Below, piece after piece: positions 47,955 through 60,600 of a stretch of 64,000 bases of DNA. Origin of the DNA: Dipteris shenzhenensis. Taxonomy: Eukaryota; Polypodiophyta; Polypodiopsida; Gleicheniales. The notes below the pieces were generated by a model. That model searched no databases, was not told where the DNA came from, and saw only the letters and a program-made list of their open reading frames with translations. The translations under genes and the position numbers were made by a program. Every line of letters begins with the position of its first letter. Position 1 is the stretch's first letter. Location of the stretch: assembly GCA_047967505.1 (NCBI GenBank), contig CM106538.1, one strand, 5' to 3'.

Positions 47955-48203
47955 TGTGTAAGATCATCCTATTGTTGTTAGCACTTAAGTCTTGGTCTGG
48001 TATGGCCTTGTAGGCTAGTTAGGAGATTTAGTTCTAGTACACCTAGTTGGCATACGACATTTTAGTCCTTAGTTGACTAGTTGAGTTCTGGGCCATATTG
48101 GCCACTCTTGTGCAAGCACACTTCATTCCTGTAGCTTGGTGTTTGCTCCCTCGCATTCGAACTTGGTTCCCTTGCTTCCTGCACCCATCAGTGGTATCAA
48201 AAT
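47955..48203 (+). mobile_element. Possible solo LTR edge with primer site
   Basis: TGTGTAAGATC near 47955 to CACCCATCA at 48190 has TG...CA ends, followed one base later by TGGTATCAAAAT (48192-48203), close to the initiator-Met primer site. No partner LTR or coding text was found. Confidence 0.35.
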
Positions 48204-49960
48204 TTGCCAATTCGCCACCACAGCTCATCGCTCAGCACTCTATTTGTTGCCAAGCTTGAGCTGCTTGAGCTGTTCGTCGGCACATCATTAAACAAATACC
48301 TTGCTGGTTGAAAATCGTTGCCCACAATAGTTTGCTGGAAAATCATTGTCGCTGGTCAGCAGTGACACATTGGTTATCGCTATTGTCATCGTCCATACAA
48401 CAGATCCGCTGTGTTCTCATCTGTACCTTGTTAGCAGAGATCTTTACCGCCCGTTTGTTTGATGTCGTCCTTGTCTACATCTATGCCAGCACTGCACTCC
48501 GTACAGCTTCTACACATTGGGCTGCCATTTGACGTAGAAATTAAGTGCTGTCGTCCGTACAGCGCTAGCCCTGAGTTGTTCGTACTGCTCCACGTCCCCC
48601 GTACGTCTGTACACTTGTCAACAACTTTGAGATTTGCGTTGTCTGCCTGTACGTCATTTTGACGATTGTACCACAATGACTGCACCTTAATCTGAGTTGT
48701 GATTGCGGGATTGATCACTCATCTTGAGTGAGTTACCCACAAAATGTGCAGCCTTGTTTGACCCCTTTTTTAAAAATAGTTACTGTCTCACGCACCGTTG
48801 ATCTATTTGCCAAGGTCTTGCCAATTGTGTGAGGACTATTTTATGTATCTTGAGAGCTCTCTTTCCTAATGGAGAGAGATTTCAGCTTTGCTAGCCTCTC
48901 CTATTCTCAAAGGCTTTCTAGAACTCCCTAAAACAGGATTATTAGGCATTGTTCTTGCCCTCTGTTGGCGACTCTTCCAGGCTCTCTTTTATTCTAGTAA
49001 AGAAGATACATGTAAACTACTCGGTGCTTTTTATCAATTCAGACAACGGATTTTGCAGAGGCGTTTGAATGAAATGATTGCGAGTTGCCAAACACATATA
49101 CTTGAACTTAAGAGTTTGCAATTAAACTGGAATTAAGACTTAAACAGCTTAAACACAAAGTGACATCATTGGAAATTGCAATTTGATTGAGGGGCCAAGA
49201 CGGCCCCCCGCCCCTTATCCAGGCTCACTTTATTCTTGAAAATGGAGATACAAGACCAAGGTGCAATGCACCTTCCAAACTGATGAACTCAGTGAAAACC
49301 TAGGACCTAGATACAAGACTCAAGAGCATATGTGCAAGGTAGACAACAAAAAGGAGGACTCCAAGCTCAGGTTTCAACTCTTGGCTTGCCCAATCCACAA
49401 GGAAGAAGCCTGCAACAATCACCACTTACATCCAACATTAGAGGCAAGCACTAGTTTCTAGAAAGATAGTAGAAACAACATGAAATAGTGCTGTAAATGA
49501 GATAAACTTGACAATACAGGCTCCCTTCGTGACTTGACCTTTTTGTAGATGAAGTCCTTGATGCCTCTGAAGCTACCTTGGGTGAGGAGAGTGTGGAAAT
49601 GGGGCTGGAATGAGAACAGCTTAGAAAAACAGCCTGTAGGCTAGAGAGAGAGCTTTTATGGAGTGATAGCTGTAGAGAGAGAGTGCCAATGCTGATCCCA
49701 AGGGAGGGGATGTAAGAGAGGAGCTGCTGCTGTTCCAGAGGTGCACAGAAAGGCAGATTTCTGCAAGGGGAATGGGCTGGAACAGTAGAGAGATAAATTT
49801 TGCAGTAGAGAGAGAAAGACTGCAGCAGGAGAGAGAAAGGGGCTGTGGCTGCTCCAGGCTAGGAGAAGGAGAGAGGATGCTACTGCTGTTCCAGAAGAGC
49901 TGAGAGGAGGCAGATTTCTGGAGAGGAGGGGTTGGAACTATAGAGAGAGAATGTGCTGCT
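48204..49960. other. No recognised gene; GA-rich imperfect duplication
   Basis: 48888-49136 is a short open frame ending in a helical, charged stretch (RQRILQRRLNEMIASCQTHI), family unknown. 49720-49965 contains two similar copies of a block with CTGTTCCAGA, AGGCAGATTTCTG and GGGTTGGAAC. Confidence 0.4.
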
Positions 49961-49970
49961 GTAGAGAGAG

Positions 49971-50694
49971 CATAGTTGCACGAAACGGCCGTTTCGTGGC
50001 CGGAAACGGAAACGTCTTGAAGAAACGCCGTTTCGTAAAACCTGTTTTTGCCCTAAAGCCCCAAAGGCGTGATTTCGCCGCCTGGCTCCATCTTTCGCCG
50101 CCTCCCGCCCATTCCACTCCTCCTGTCCATCCTTGCTGCTCTCTCCACCTTCTCTAAGCTCTCTCCATCCCTCCATCCTTTGCTCTTGGATCAGTAGTCC
50201 TGCTGCTTTTTTTTATATCATCCATGGGTGCTTTTATTTTGAGTCTTGCATGACTCATGAGTCATGATCATGAAATTTGTGGATCATGAATCATGATCAT
50301 CTATGGAGTCTGGACATTGGATACTTTCAAGTTTCAAGTTTTAACTTGTGTGCTAAGTTTAAAGTACTTCAAACTTCTAAATTTCAGATTCTTGTAATGC
50401 CAAACTTGTTAGTCATGACTCATGATACATGTTGATTTCAGATTATTGAAGCATCATTCAAGAATTTAGAATCATAGAGGCATGAATGATGCATTGATGC
50501 TTGAAGGCTGAAGCTTCAAGTATAGATAATTGTAATTTATATTATGTATGATTTGCACTCTATTGATAATTATATTATGTATAAAAAATAAATTTTCATA
50601 CATAAATTGTATCATATTGCCGTTTCTTCCGTTTCCGTTTTGGCGGGGCTCGGAAACTCCGTTTCTTCCGTTTCTGTTTCGGCTGGTAACTATG
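49971..50694. mobile_element. Non-autonomous hAT-like element
   Basis: Left end CATAGTTGCACGAAACGG; right end, reverse-complemented, CATAGTTACCAGCCGAAAC. Both termini carry repeated GAAACGG / CCGTTTC units. The flanks 49963-49970 and 50695-50702 are both AGAGAGAG, an 8-bp duplication as expected for hAT, but the flanking sequence is a GA repeat, so this is weak. The 724-bp interior has no transposase; 50245-50310 is rich in ATGACTCATGAGTCATGATC palindromes. Confidence 0.6.
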
Positions 50695-50702
50695 AGAGAG
50701 AG

Positions 50703-51670
50703 AAAGTGTTGCTGAGGTGAGAGAATGGCCTGGGGAGAAGTTGGCTGCATCCAAGGAGCTGGAGAGGTTCTGCTGCATCAACCAAAAGGAGAGAGAAGAA
50801 AAGTGACGAATCTTTCATGTAGGGAATGAAGGGGAGAGGCCTTCTTTTATAGGCTCAGCCCCCCCCCCCTGGCCTAGAGTGGAAGGTGGACACTTGTCCC
50901 AGATTTTTGGTGGGCTGCAGTCCCAAAGAGGACAGCTCACAACCTGCCCCAAATCTACTAGATTTGGGGCCAGACACTTGGCCTGCATGCCTTGCCACTT
51001 GCCATGCATGCTGCCACATGTGTGGGACAGGTGGACTGACCTGCTAGCCCAGATTCCATGTGGCAGTTTGCCACGTGTCAGCTGCCACATGTCACTCCCA
51101 AAAACCCCTATCTATTGACGTACTCTAAGGTCATAATTGAGCCATACTGAGCTCATTTGTTTGTCGTCTTATCTTGTATCTCCATTACTCTTGGCATGCT
51201 GCCAAGCCCACACCCAAAGCTCAGGGAACATTCTCTTGAATGGTTCCTAGGTCAGTATGCAATGTGTGCATTTGATTGGTCCCATGTTTGGGTGCTCAGG
51301 TGGGGTGTGGTTTCCAGATGTCCCTCTCAAAGAGAGGCCATCACTCTTGTGGGTCACTAATGCCCATAACCCCAAGCAAGGGGGTCCACCCTCAAATGTT
51401 AGACCTAGTCCCCATTGTCCGGAACTGAACAGTAGGAAAACTTTTCATTTCTTAATAAGCATATCATTGAAAAACAAAAAGAAATAGTACCAAGCAAGTG
51501 GATACATGTTGAAGCAGGATGACAATACAAGACCATGGCATTGGGAGAGGGCTTTTCCAATGCTTTACAGACTTAGCTCTTACCCCATGCTTTATAGATT
51601 AGAGACTAAACAATAGTACTTAGTCTATTCAACTCTAAACTCTTCTGCTTACAAACAACTCAGATTGCAA
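50703..51670. other. No recognised gene
   Basis: A C10 run near 50858 and GC-richer text with recurring TGCCACATGT/TGCCACGTGTC phrases at 50990-51090. No coding support. Confidence 0.4.
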
Positions 51671-51839
51671 AACCTACTTCTTGGGGATTTGCTCTTTGAG
51701 GAGATGCATGCAATGCCTCTTTGACACAATGACAATGTATCTCAAGGTGTCTGTGTTGCTGCAATAGTACTTTGACTTGTTAGCACCGGTTGCTCCATTC
51801 TTTATGTTGGGCGGCACGCTCCTGGCCTTAGTTTGTTGG

Positions 51840-52830
51840 GACGTGGATTCGGCGATGGTATTTTGAAAAAATGAGAGTGCTCGAAGCAAGCTCATGCTCT
51901 GAATACATTAGCATGGAATAACGTGATAGGACTCTAGAGGGTCCTACTGTGTTGGTCTTTGGGACCGGAGTAATGATTAATAGGGATAGTTGGGGGCATT
52001 CATATTTCATTATTAGAGGTGAAATTTTCTTGAGATAAAGGGTACTCTCAGTTGGACTATTCAATAGACCTTGATTGGTCAAATATTTATGAATCATACC
52101 AAGCCCATGGGGCTTGTTTGAGCCGATAAAGTGCCTTATGCAGCTTGCATACATTGTCTTCCTGACTAGGCATGTGAAAACCAAAGAGCTGACTGACATA
52201 CACTTATTCATGCAAGTTCCCATTGAGGAAGGCTGTTTTGATATCCAACTGATGTTCTTTCCATGCGAAATGAGCAGCCAATGAAACAACACATCTAATG
52301 CTGGTCATCCTGGAAGTGGAGGCAAAGGTTTCATCATAATCTATCTGCTTTTGCTGAGAATAGCCCTTGACAACCAATGTTGCCTTGCACTTGTCCATGG
52401 TACTATTAGAGTTTCTCTTGATCTTCTACACCCACTTTGTCCCAATAGTTTTTTTTCCTATGGGCAAATCAACCAGTTGGCTGACACACCAAAGGATGCA
52501 CTTGGAAGGCGCATACTACCTAGGATCCACGATTTTCACTGTTTTTCAAATCAACAACATAGATGAATGATAGTCCTAGTGATTTGCCAGAAATACGTGA
52601 GAGTTATGGTGTTGACATTATCACCATGATGGGTATACCAAATAGTCGTTGAAAGTACAGTGAGCGAGAGTGCCAGTCTTGAGACATAGCCACTGTTGCC
52701 TTGGAAGATTGTCCACAAACGGAGGTGTGATGGGAATAATACAAGGATAGGCATTGGGGGGATTGCCTTCATGATGGTAGAGGCTATCATGAAAGATGCT
52801 CCCTTGCATTGTCACTTGCAAAACAAAATT
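51840..52830 (-). pseudogene. Copia RT relic
   Basis: Minus frames: KCKATLVVKGYSQQKQIDYD then ETFA (52395-52320), IKTAFLNGNLHE (about 52240-52204), then in another frame a text resembling LCGLKQAPxxWY (about 52125-52090) and LLNSPTESTLY (about 52075). This is the palm start of a copia reverse transcriptase. The YVDD site is not visible. Upstream minus text to 52830 may be the integrase/RT linker. Distinct family from the 26-33 kb element. Confidence 0.65.
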
Positions 52831-52834
52831 TTGG

Positions 52835-53890
52835 TCCTTATAAGGCTGCCTAAATGAACGTTCTTACTTGTTAGCTGCGCCAAGGATGAAACAATGTGGC
52901 TTTTTAAGCACAGAAAAGTTGGCTTGAATGAACAGGGGAAAGTGGATTCTCAGTGCTATAATGCCAGCTAGATGCATGTTAACGCCTTTAAAATTGCGTC
53001 TTACAAGTTACAACAGACATGAAAACTTCCAAGGTGTTCGCACGCATGTCGAAGCAAATTTTCTTTGGCTGAGAATGCAATTGGGCATTGGCTACTATGT
53101 CCTCTTGGCGATTGAGGACTCCGTTCGAGTTTTCAGGGCTTGGTGAGTTGTGATTTTGCTGCTGCAATTTCTTTTTGCCATAAGCTATTGGTTGGCCTCG
53201 TGTACCGCCTCTTTCTAGGTTCATAGGTGCCAAGGCAGTGTACATGAGTCATTCTTTGGTTGGGTACTTTGCTGATTTTATTTTGGAGCTTTGAAAAGCT
53301 TTGTGAATGCCATCTGGAAACCACTCAAAGAGAGTGCAGCTGGGGTGCAGTGTGATTGCATCTGGACAGCCAATGGAATTGCACTTGGAAAAGAGAATGC
53401 CTTTGGATTGAGCCTATGTGTTAAGTGCACTTATGTAATGGTGTTCTATGCTTGAAGGCCTTGCGAAGGCTCAATGAATTGGGGCTGCGTGCTCAGTTGT
53501 AGGGAAGGTCTCCCGGATGCAACTTGTAATCATTTCATTGTGAAATATAAAGAAATACCGAAAGGGGCGCCACGGTGTTTGGGGCCAATCGGGTGCACTT
53601 GTCTATGTTTGTTGAGCAGATGCATTCTAGCCTCCATCCGTTTTTCAGTGGTTTTATTTGTGAACAAATGGGTAAATGCCAAATGGTGATCATGCAATGG
53701 TTAATGGTTGTGATATATGCTTTGTGAGCTGTAAGTAAGTGCTGAAGTGATTAAAGGTTTAGTTCCACTGCCCTCTGAGTGATTAGAGGCCGGCTTCATT
53801 GGTTCCATTTCTGGGATACCACACACTCTTCCTTAAGAGGTGGGCCTCGGTAGTTTGGTGGAAGGATATCTTTGCTGCACTTTTTGACAG
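52835..53890. other. No recognised gene
   Basis: Probable leader or flank of the gag relic that follows; no protein or RNA gene seen. Confidence 0.35.
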
Positions 53891-53919
53891 CTGAATATTA
53901 CAACCATAAACATTGCAAG

Positions 53920-55490
53920 TGCAGTGATTGCTTTGACTCAGCTGACTCAAATTTCGGCTGAGATTGTGCAAACAAATGCCAAGAAGAAGAAGAAATCAAG
54001 AAAGCACAAGCACGGAAAGAGTGAGTACACACATGCATCAGCTTCTCACGGCGGACCACACACTCATGCATTAGTTTCCCATGAGGGACAGCCATAAAAA
54101 ATGACTCAGAAAGTGACTTCCAAGAGAGAGGAATCCCCGAAAAGAGCACTTGAGAAAGAGGTACAAAAAGTACAGCCAGTGCAACAGTATGAGCAGCCAG
54201 CACAAGGCCTTGGTTTGGGTACTTCTACTTCTCAAAATAATAATGTGCAGTCCATAAATGTGGCTCAACCACCTCAACCATATTTGAGGCAGCAACCTGA
54301 ATATTTTGGTACAGATTCTATCTTTGATGCTATGTTGATAATTTCACTGCCAATTGGGCATAGAAAGCAAGCCATGTATGACAATGTGGGAATGTAGCTA
54401 GGCATGCAAGCCACATCATATGCTCCCATGCCTTATGTTCAGCCAAGCATGGCTCTCCCTAGTGAAGGGAATGCTGCAAAAATCCAGCCATCTTTGTGAC
54501 AGCCAATATCAAATGTATATAAAGAATTTAAGGAATGGTGGTTCTCATGTCAAGTTTGAGACATATAATGGAGTACAGGACCGGTACAAAGCCCTCACAT
54601 TTCTTAAACAGTTTGATGCTGCATTTCTTGGGGGTTTGTTTACAGAAGCATCCAAGATGAGGAAGGTTGCCACATTTTTGAAAGGCAATGCACTTAAGTG
54701 GTACGCCAACCTTATGCTTCATGGAGATGTACTTGCTACTTGGCTGGAATTTAAGCAAGTGCTCTCTTCCACTTGGCTTACTCCAACTTTGGAAGTTGAA
54801 GTACTTTCACACTGGCATGACTTGTCATACAAACTTTGCAAGAATCTTGATGATTACACCCAGAGGTTTTGGGATGTTTTGCTTCCATTGAGCTCTTACA
54901 GGCATGTTTCTTTGAAAGAGCAAATAGAGAGGTACTGTTGTGGATTGCCTAGTGAGCTGCCTAGTGAGCTACGTGATTATTGCATCAAAACCAAGGTGGG
55001 TTCTATGACTCAATTAATTGAGAATGCAAGGACAGCATATGCATGGATGCAGGAGAAGAATTTGGGCTTTATGGACAGCAAGAAAGAAGACAACAAACGG
55101 GCTGCCAAACACCAGGATAAGGACATCAAATCTGAAAATAAAAATTATGGCAAACGACCGTTTCAAAAGGGAGGAAAAGCCCAATTCAAAGCTGGTCAAA
55201 GGCGTGGACAGCCCAATAAACAGCCCCGTACCAAGCTATCTGATGAAGACCAAAAGTCACTCATGAAGCAAAATAAATGTTTTATATGCAAAGGAGAGGG
55301 ACACCGCTCTTATGATTGCCCATCCAAGAAAAGAGACAGGTCAGATGATGATAATAATGGTGATAAACAGGCTGATCGGAAGGGCAAAAGGCCTAAACCT
55401 TCTGCAAGACTTCTTCTAGATGTGATTGGGAGTTTGCCACATGCGCATGATGAAGAGGAAACGAAAATGACTGAGATGTGCAGAGCATGG
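53920..55490 (+). pseudogene. Ty3/gypsy gag, interrupted by an LTR element
   Basis: A basic N-terminal part (KKKKKSRKHKHGKSE near 53970) precedes a Retrotrans_gag domain (FETYNGVQDRYKALTFLKQF at about 54559-54620, FLKGNALKWYANLM, YTQRFWDVLLPLSSY). A CCHC knuckle CFICKGEGHRSYDC lies at 55279-55320. Several stops break the first half; the second is one clean frame from 54420. The text ends where a minus-strand LTR begins (55491), just after CRAW, so the rest of the element was displaced. Gag forms the particle of the element. Confidence 0.8.
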
Positions 55491-55980
55491 TGACACGACC
55501 CTGCAGGATCTGATCCTATCACTGACCTAGAATCTCGTCCTCAGTACAACCAGAATCATAGCGCAGGTGCCTCGATCCTCCCGACCACCCCCGAGCACGT
55601 GGGCTACAGCTCGACTCATCATAGGCCCGTATCTAACCCAGGCGTCCCACATCACCTGAGCCCGTCCAAAGGACCTTCGATACACCACCTATGATCTGCC
55701 ATGTAGATGGCCAGAGTCCCGGCTTGGGTCCAAGTCCCATCCATCAGTTGAGGAGTGCTCAACTGATCTACACAATAGCACTGGCCCTCCCTCTATATAG
55801 AAGGAAACCCGCTATAGATAGCACAATGCTATGAATAGCTCCCTCCATATAAAGGGAGCACTATATATGAATCAATCTCTATATATAGCAATCTCGGCTA
55901 AAAATAGCCATCCAACCCTATGCTATCCCATAACCCACATTAACTTGCTATCCAACCCTAGGTACACCATGCACATGACA
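55491..55980 (-). repeat. LTR of a minus-strand gypsy related to the 56-62 kb element
   Basis: Begins TGACACGACC and ends GCACATGACA on the plus strand, i.e. TGTCATGTGC...TGTCA on the minus. Just beyond it (55981-56015) the minus strand reads a polypurine tract and FSGFLVNSGVSS then a stop, closely like the end of the 56-62 kb element (FPDFLANSGVSS). The element interior continues to 56157 and resumes after 62787; the other LTR would be beyond the window. Confidence 0.7.
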
Positions 55981-56162
55981 TACTCCCCTTCCTCTAAGAA
56001 CTCACTCCTGAGTTCACCAGAAAGCCCGAAAACTCTCTGTGAAGATGAGTCAATGCCAATAACTATACTCTGACTATCAGTTTGAGTGTGCTATACTTTC
56101 CATGAGATTCAAATCAAAGAAAATCTAAGGCCAAAGCCACAAGCTTTGATAACCGACCCAAG

Positions 56163-56682
56163 TGTCATGTGCACGGATTGGTATCTGACGTGTACTAGTT
56201 ACACAGAACTAGCTCAGGTTAGCCTGGGGAGGCTTAGAGCTAGGCAGGCTTGATTCTCGGGTTGAGTGGCAAGGGTACGAACTATTTATAGGTCTTCGCT
56301 ATTTTTGGCGCCGGGGCCCGAGTCTATAAAAGAGGCCCAGGGGGTTCAGTTCTCAGTGTGCAGTTGGGAGCAAGTCTCGTTCTCAGGTGCTAGGTCTGAT
56401 CCTGGATTGTGTCGCGGACGCGCGCCTGCATCTTAGCGTAGCCCAAGGCCCAGTGGCAGATCCAGGGCTTCACAGCGCCACCTGGTGGTATGGGACACCA
56501 GGCTGGTTGGGATCTGATTGGGAGTTCGTGCCAGTAGCTCAGCTCGTGGCTCGGGGGGACATCTTCTGATTCGGGATCACATCCTGTAGATGTCACGGTT
56601 GGGTGGTGAGCAGCCTGCTCAGTTATGATGTTGTGTGTGGTTATTTTGCAGATCAGGGTTTCAGGAGTGCTGGGATGTGTCA
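56163..56682 (+). repeat. Chromovirus 5' LTR
   Basis: TG...CA ends, TATA box TATAAAAG at 56325-56332, about 99% identical to the 3' LTR. Confidence 0.95.
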
Positions 56683-56690
56683 GTTGGTAT

Positions 56691-57660
56691 CAGAGCCAAC
56701 TCCTGAGGTAGGAACTTCTGATGCGAGAACTTTGACGGATTTCTCTTCTAGGTATGCCCTAAAATTCGAGATTCCCTACTGCGTTTTTTGCTGTCTACCT
56801 GGGGTAGAAGGGGTGAAGAAATATCTGGAAAAGGCAGGAAGAAGGAGAGGCTTGATTTCGAAATTGCTGAAGGGTCTAAGTGAGAGAGGGAGTGAAGTTT
56901 TAACTAGGAGAGTGTGGAAGAGAGGCGAAACAGGGCTGTTAGGTAGGAGATGGAATCGGGATGCTGGTCAGGGCTGCACAGAGGTAGGTGTCGCTGGTAG
57001 GTGAGGCTGAGGAGTGCGCCATCTGTTGGTACAGGATTCGGCCCAGGCAGGGGGTGCGTCAGGCTGAGCAGGGTGCGGCCAGTAGCATCTAGGGGTGGCT
57101 GAGGTGCGAAAAAGCACCACCTTCCAAGTTTGGAGGGTGGGGCAGAAAAAAGCATCGACCCTCCAAGACTGGAGGGTGTGCATGCTAAATTTAGCTTCAA
57201 GCCTCCAATTTTGGGAGGCAAGCTTTTCTGGAAAGCGTGGCTAGGCTTTCCTAGAAAGCAAAGCCTCCAGAATAGCTGCGCTACCTTCTATAAAGCCTGG
57301 CGAGATCTCAAGTCCAGCCATAGTCTCAAGCTAGACAGCGCAAGAGAAGCCTGCCCCTACCAGAGTTCCGCCATCTAGATACGGCTGCAATAGCAGCAGC
57401 TCTGCGTCCTGCCTCTGCATGAGATTCGCCTCCAAGAAACGGCTGCAACAGCAGCAGATATTCCGTACTGTACGGCCTGCAGCGGACCAGCAGAAGGACA
57501 CCATCACCTACGCAAGCTGATCGTCAGTTTACGGCATCTTTTTTCCAGCCAGCTTCTCTAATTTCGCCACATCTTCGAGGGACGGTTTCTTTCCTCTACT
57601 CTTCTCCTTCCAGCTTCGATTCTCCCAGCTATTTCTCTCCGTTTGTAATCGAATCAGAAT
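56691..57660 (+). other. Chromovirus 5' leader
   Basis: About 1 kb between primer site and gag. Contains four TCCAAG/CCTCCA-type repeats (57118-57260) with an inverted arrangement of TTGGAGG and CCTCCAA. No coding support. Confidence 0.6.
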
Positions 57661-57666
57661 TCAGCC

Positions 57667-60600
57667 ATGTCTGATGCTCCGAATCCCGAGTTTGCTATGG
57701 GAGAGCAGGACTTAGATTACACTCCAGTGGGAGAGGATGATTAGGGTCTCTATGATGACCTGATCACTAAGAAAGCCTTCAGTGAGTTCACGACTGCTCT
57801 GGATGGTAAATTTGAGCAGGTCAACGCTAATCAATCGGGGTTGACACAGCAACTCCAAGGGATACAAGCCACTTTGACTCTTCTGGCTAGCACGGTTCAG
57901 GCACTCACGCATGTGGATGCCATGGCTTCCGTGCTAGGCCCGAATATCACTCCGGATCCCTTTCCAGGTGACCAAAAATCAAGAACAAAGGAGGTGGTTG
58001 ACACTTGGTTGCACAAGTGGCAAGTACACTTCCAATTTCACCCCTATCCAGACGAGAAAAAAGATTCAGCTAGCAGCAGGGTTTATGTCAGGTAAAGCCT
58101 TGCTTTGGTGGAAAGAACTTCAGCCTAAGCCTGACACTTGGACAGAATTTGAGGGTATCTTCAGGAAGGAGTTCCTGAAGAAGGAAGATGACTACGATAT
58201 CGTCGGCAAGCTCAAGGCCCTCGATATGTCAAAATTAAATTTAACTTTTGAAGTTTATCTTCAAAGATTTAGGGATCTGCAAACCAAGGCCACTAAAATG
58301 GATCCTGTAACCTTGTTAGGTTTTTTCGTGGATGGTTTGCCAGACTCCTATAAGTTACAGATTAAGAATAACAAGTGCACAACATTGCAGGAGGCCATGA
58401 CATACGCGCGCATATATGATGATACCATGGTCGGAACCAAGGCAACCACAGTTACCGAGACCAGCGGAAAGAACAAACGCAAGTTCTTTCAGCATGCAAC
58501 TGGTATTGGGGAGACGAAGTCTACGGACAACGCCTCCAGGAAAAGCTTAACTCCTGCGAAGAATGGTAAGGCCCATTTCCTTCGCACTCTCAGGCTCAAG
58601 AAAGAAGGCCGGTGTTTTTATTGCGAGGAGCGGGGCCACACGAAGAATGAGTGTCCTAAGCGGAAGAACCAGAAATTGGTGCTAGGACCCAAGCTCCAGG
58701 CAGGTCCACGTACCGCAGCCAAGGGAGCCAACCAGGTTACGATGACAGGTATTTCAGTAAATGTCATTACCTGCCCCCTTTCCTGTAATTGTAGCTTTAA
58801 TACTTCGTTGTTTGGTTCCCATGATCTTTTCCGAGTTTATGGAGAAGTTAGGGACCAACAGGTTCACATTCTCTTTGATCCGGGCAGCTCTCACAATTTT
58901 GTTAATTACAAATTTGTGCAGAAGATGGGGCTGTCCACAGTACCTAGCGACCACACCTACGAGGTGCAGCTTCCAGCTGGGAAGCAGTTTTGGGATCGCA
59001 AGGTTGAAGCGCTTCCCATCCGGATTCAAGCCTACACGGGAGCTCTCACATGTTATGTTATGCATCTAGAGCATGTAGACTTGCTGATCGGGATAGAGTG
59101 GTTTAAAACCCACAATATCCAGATCGGATGGACGGAGCATACGCTTTCTTTTGTAGACAAAGGCACCCAATTTTGTATTCAGTGTGATAAGATTACCCCT
59201 TCTCAGGGGCCTATTGTATCTGCGATGCAGCTTCGGAATATATTGAACACTTCTCATTATGATATCTATCAGTGTGTTTTGATTCCACTTTCTTCATTTA
59301 TTGTTTCGGTGATTAACAAAAATGAATTAAGTGTGTTTGAACATCGAGAATTGAGAACGTTGTTAGATAATTTTAAGGACGTATTCCCAGCTCAACTGCC
59401 GGAAGGGTTACCTCCAGAAAGGGCAGTAGATCATCGCATAGACTTAGTCCCAGGGGCTCAACCTATCAGTGTACCACCGTATAGGATGAGCCAGGTAGAG
59501 GAGGATGAGTTAGCTATCCAGCTTCAGGATTACCTGAATATGGGCTATATCCGCCCAAGTAAATCTCCTTGGGGTGCACCTGTCCTCTTAAGAAAGAAGA
59601 AGGATTCTTCCTGGAGGATGTGTATAGATTATAAACGACTAAATAAAGTTACAATTAAGAACCGCTATCCTTTACCTCGTTCTGATGATTTGATAGACCG
59701 TTTGGCCGGAGCGAAGTATTTCACTAAGATTGATTTGCGTACGGGTTATCATCAAATCCGTATCTATGCTAAACACATAGATAGGACCGCATTCCGGACT
59801 AGGTATGGTCATTACGAGTTCCTCGTATTACCTTTTGGTTTGACCAATGCTCCTGCTACTTTTCAGCAGATGATGAACGATTTGTTCAGAGATTATCTGG
59901 GCAAATTTGTTGTAGTGTTCTTAGATGATATCTTGGTATATAGTAAAACGCTTGAGGATCATATAGGACACCTTCGGGTTGTCTTACTTGTTCTAAGACA
60001 GCATAAGCTTTATGCCAAGATGAGTAAATGTGACTTCTTTATGAAGGAGATCATTTACTTAGGACACAAGATTTCTTCTGAAGGTATTAGCATTGATCTG
60101 GATCGTATCCAGAAGGTTTTAGATTGGCCTATACCTCAGACTGTGAAACAACTTCGCTCTTTCCTAGGATTTACGGTATTTCTTCGGAAGTCAGTCCGTG
60201 ATTATTCACAAATCACGGTACCCTTGACCAACATATTGAAAGGTCGTGGACGCAGGTCTACTCAGCCGATCCCTTGGAATGATGCAATGAACAAGGCTTT
60301 TGAAACCTTGAAGTTATCTATCAAGGAAGCACCCGTTCTTGCATTACCCGATCCTACCTGGCCTTATGTATTAGAGGCCGATGCAAGTGATTATGCGATT
60401 GGGGCAGCTCTATTCCAAGAGGGCAGACCTGTAGCTTTTGAGAGTAAGAAGCTAGACGACACTCAGTATCGTTGGCCCACACTTGAGAAGGAACTTTATG
60501 CCGTAGTGTATGCTCTCAAGGTTTGGAGACACTACTTGTATGGTTCAAAGTTCCTTGTATTGACTGATCACCAGTCAATTAAGTATGTGTGTGATGGATC

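Noticed and set aside
47955-48203. Full LTR element at 48 kb
   Set aside because: Only TG...CA edges and an imperfect primer site are visible; no second LTR or coding text, so kept only as a low-confidence feature.
58861-58900. Protease active site DPGSS instead of DTG/DSG as a mutation
   Set aside because: DPG variants are common in plant gypsy proteases, so this looks like family variation.
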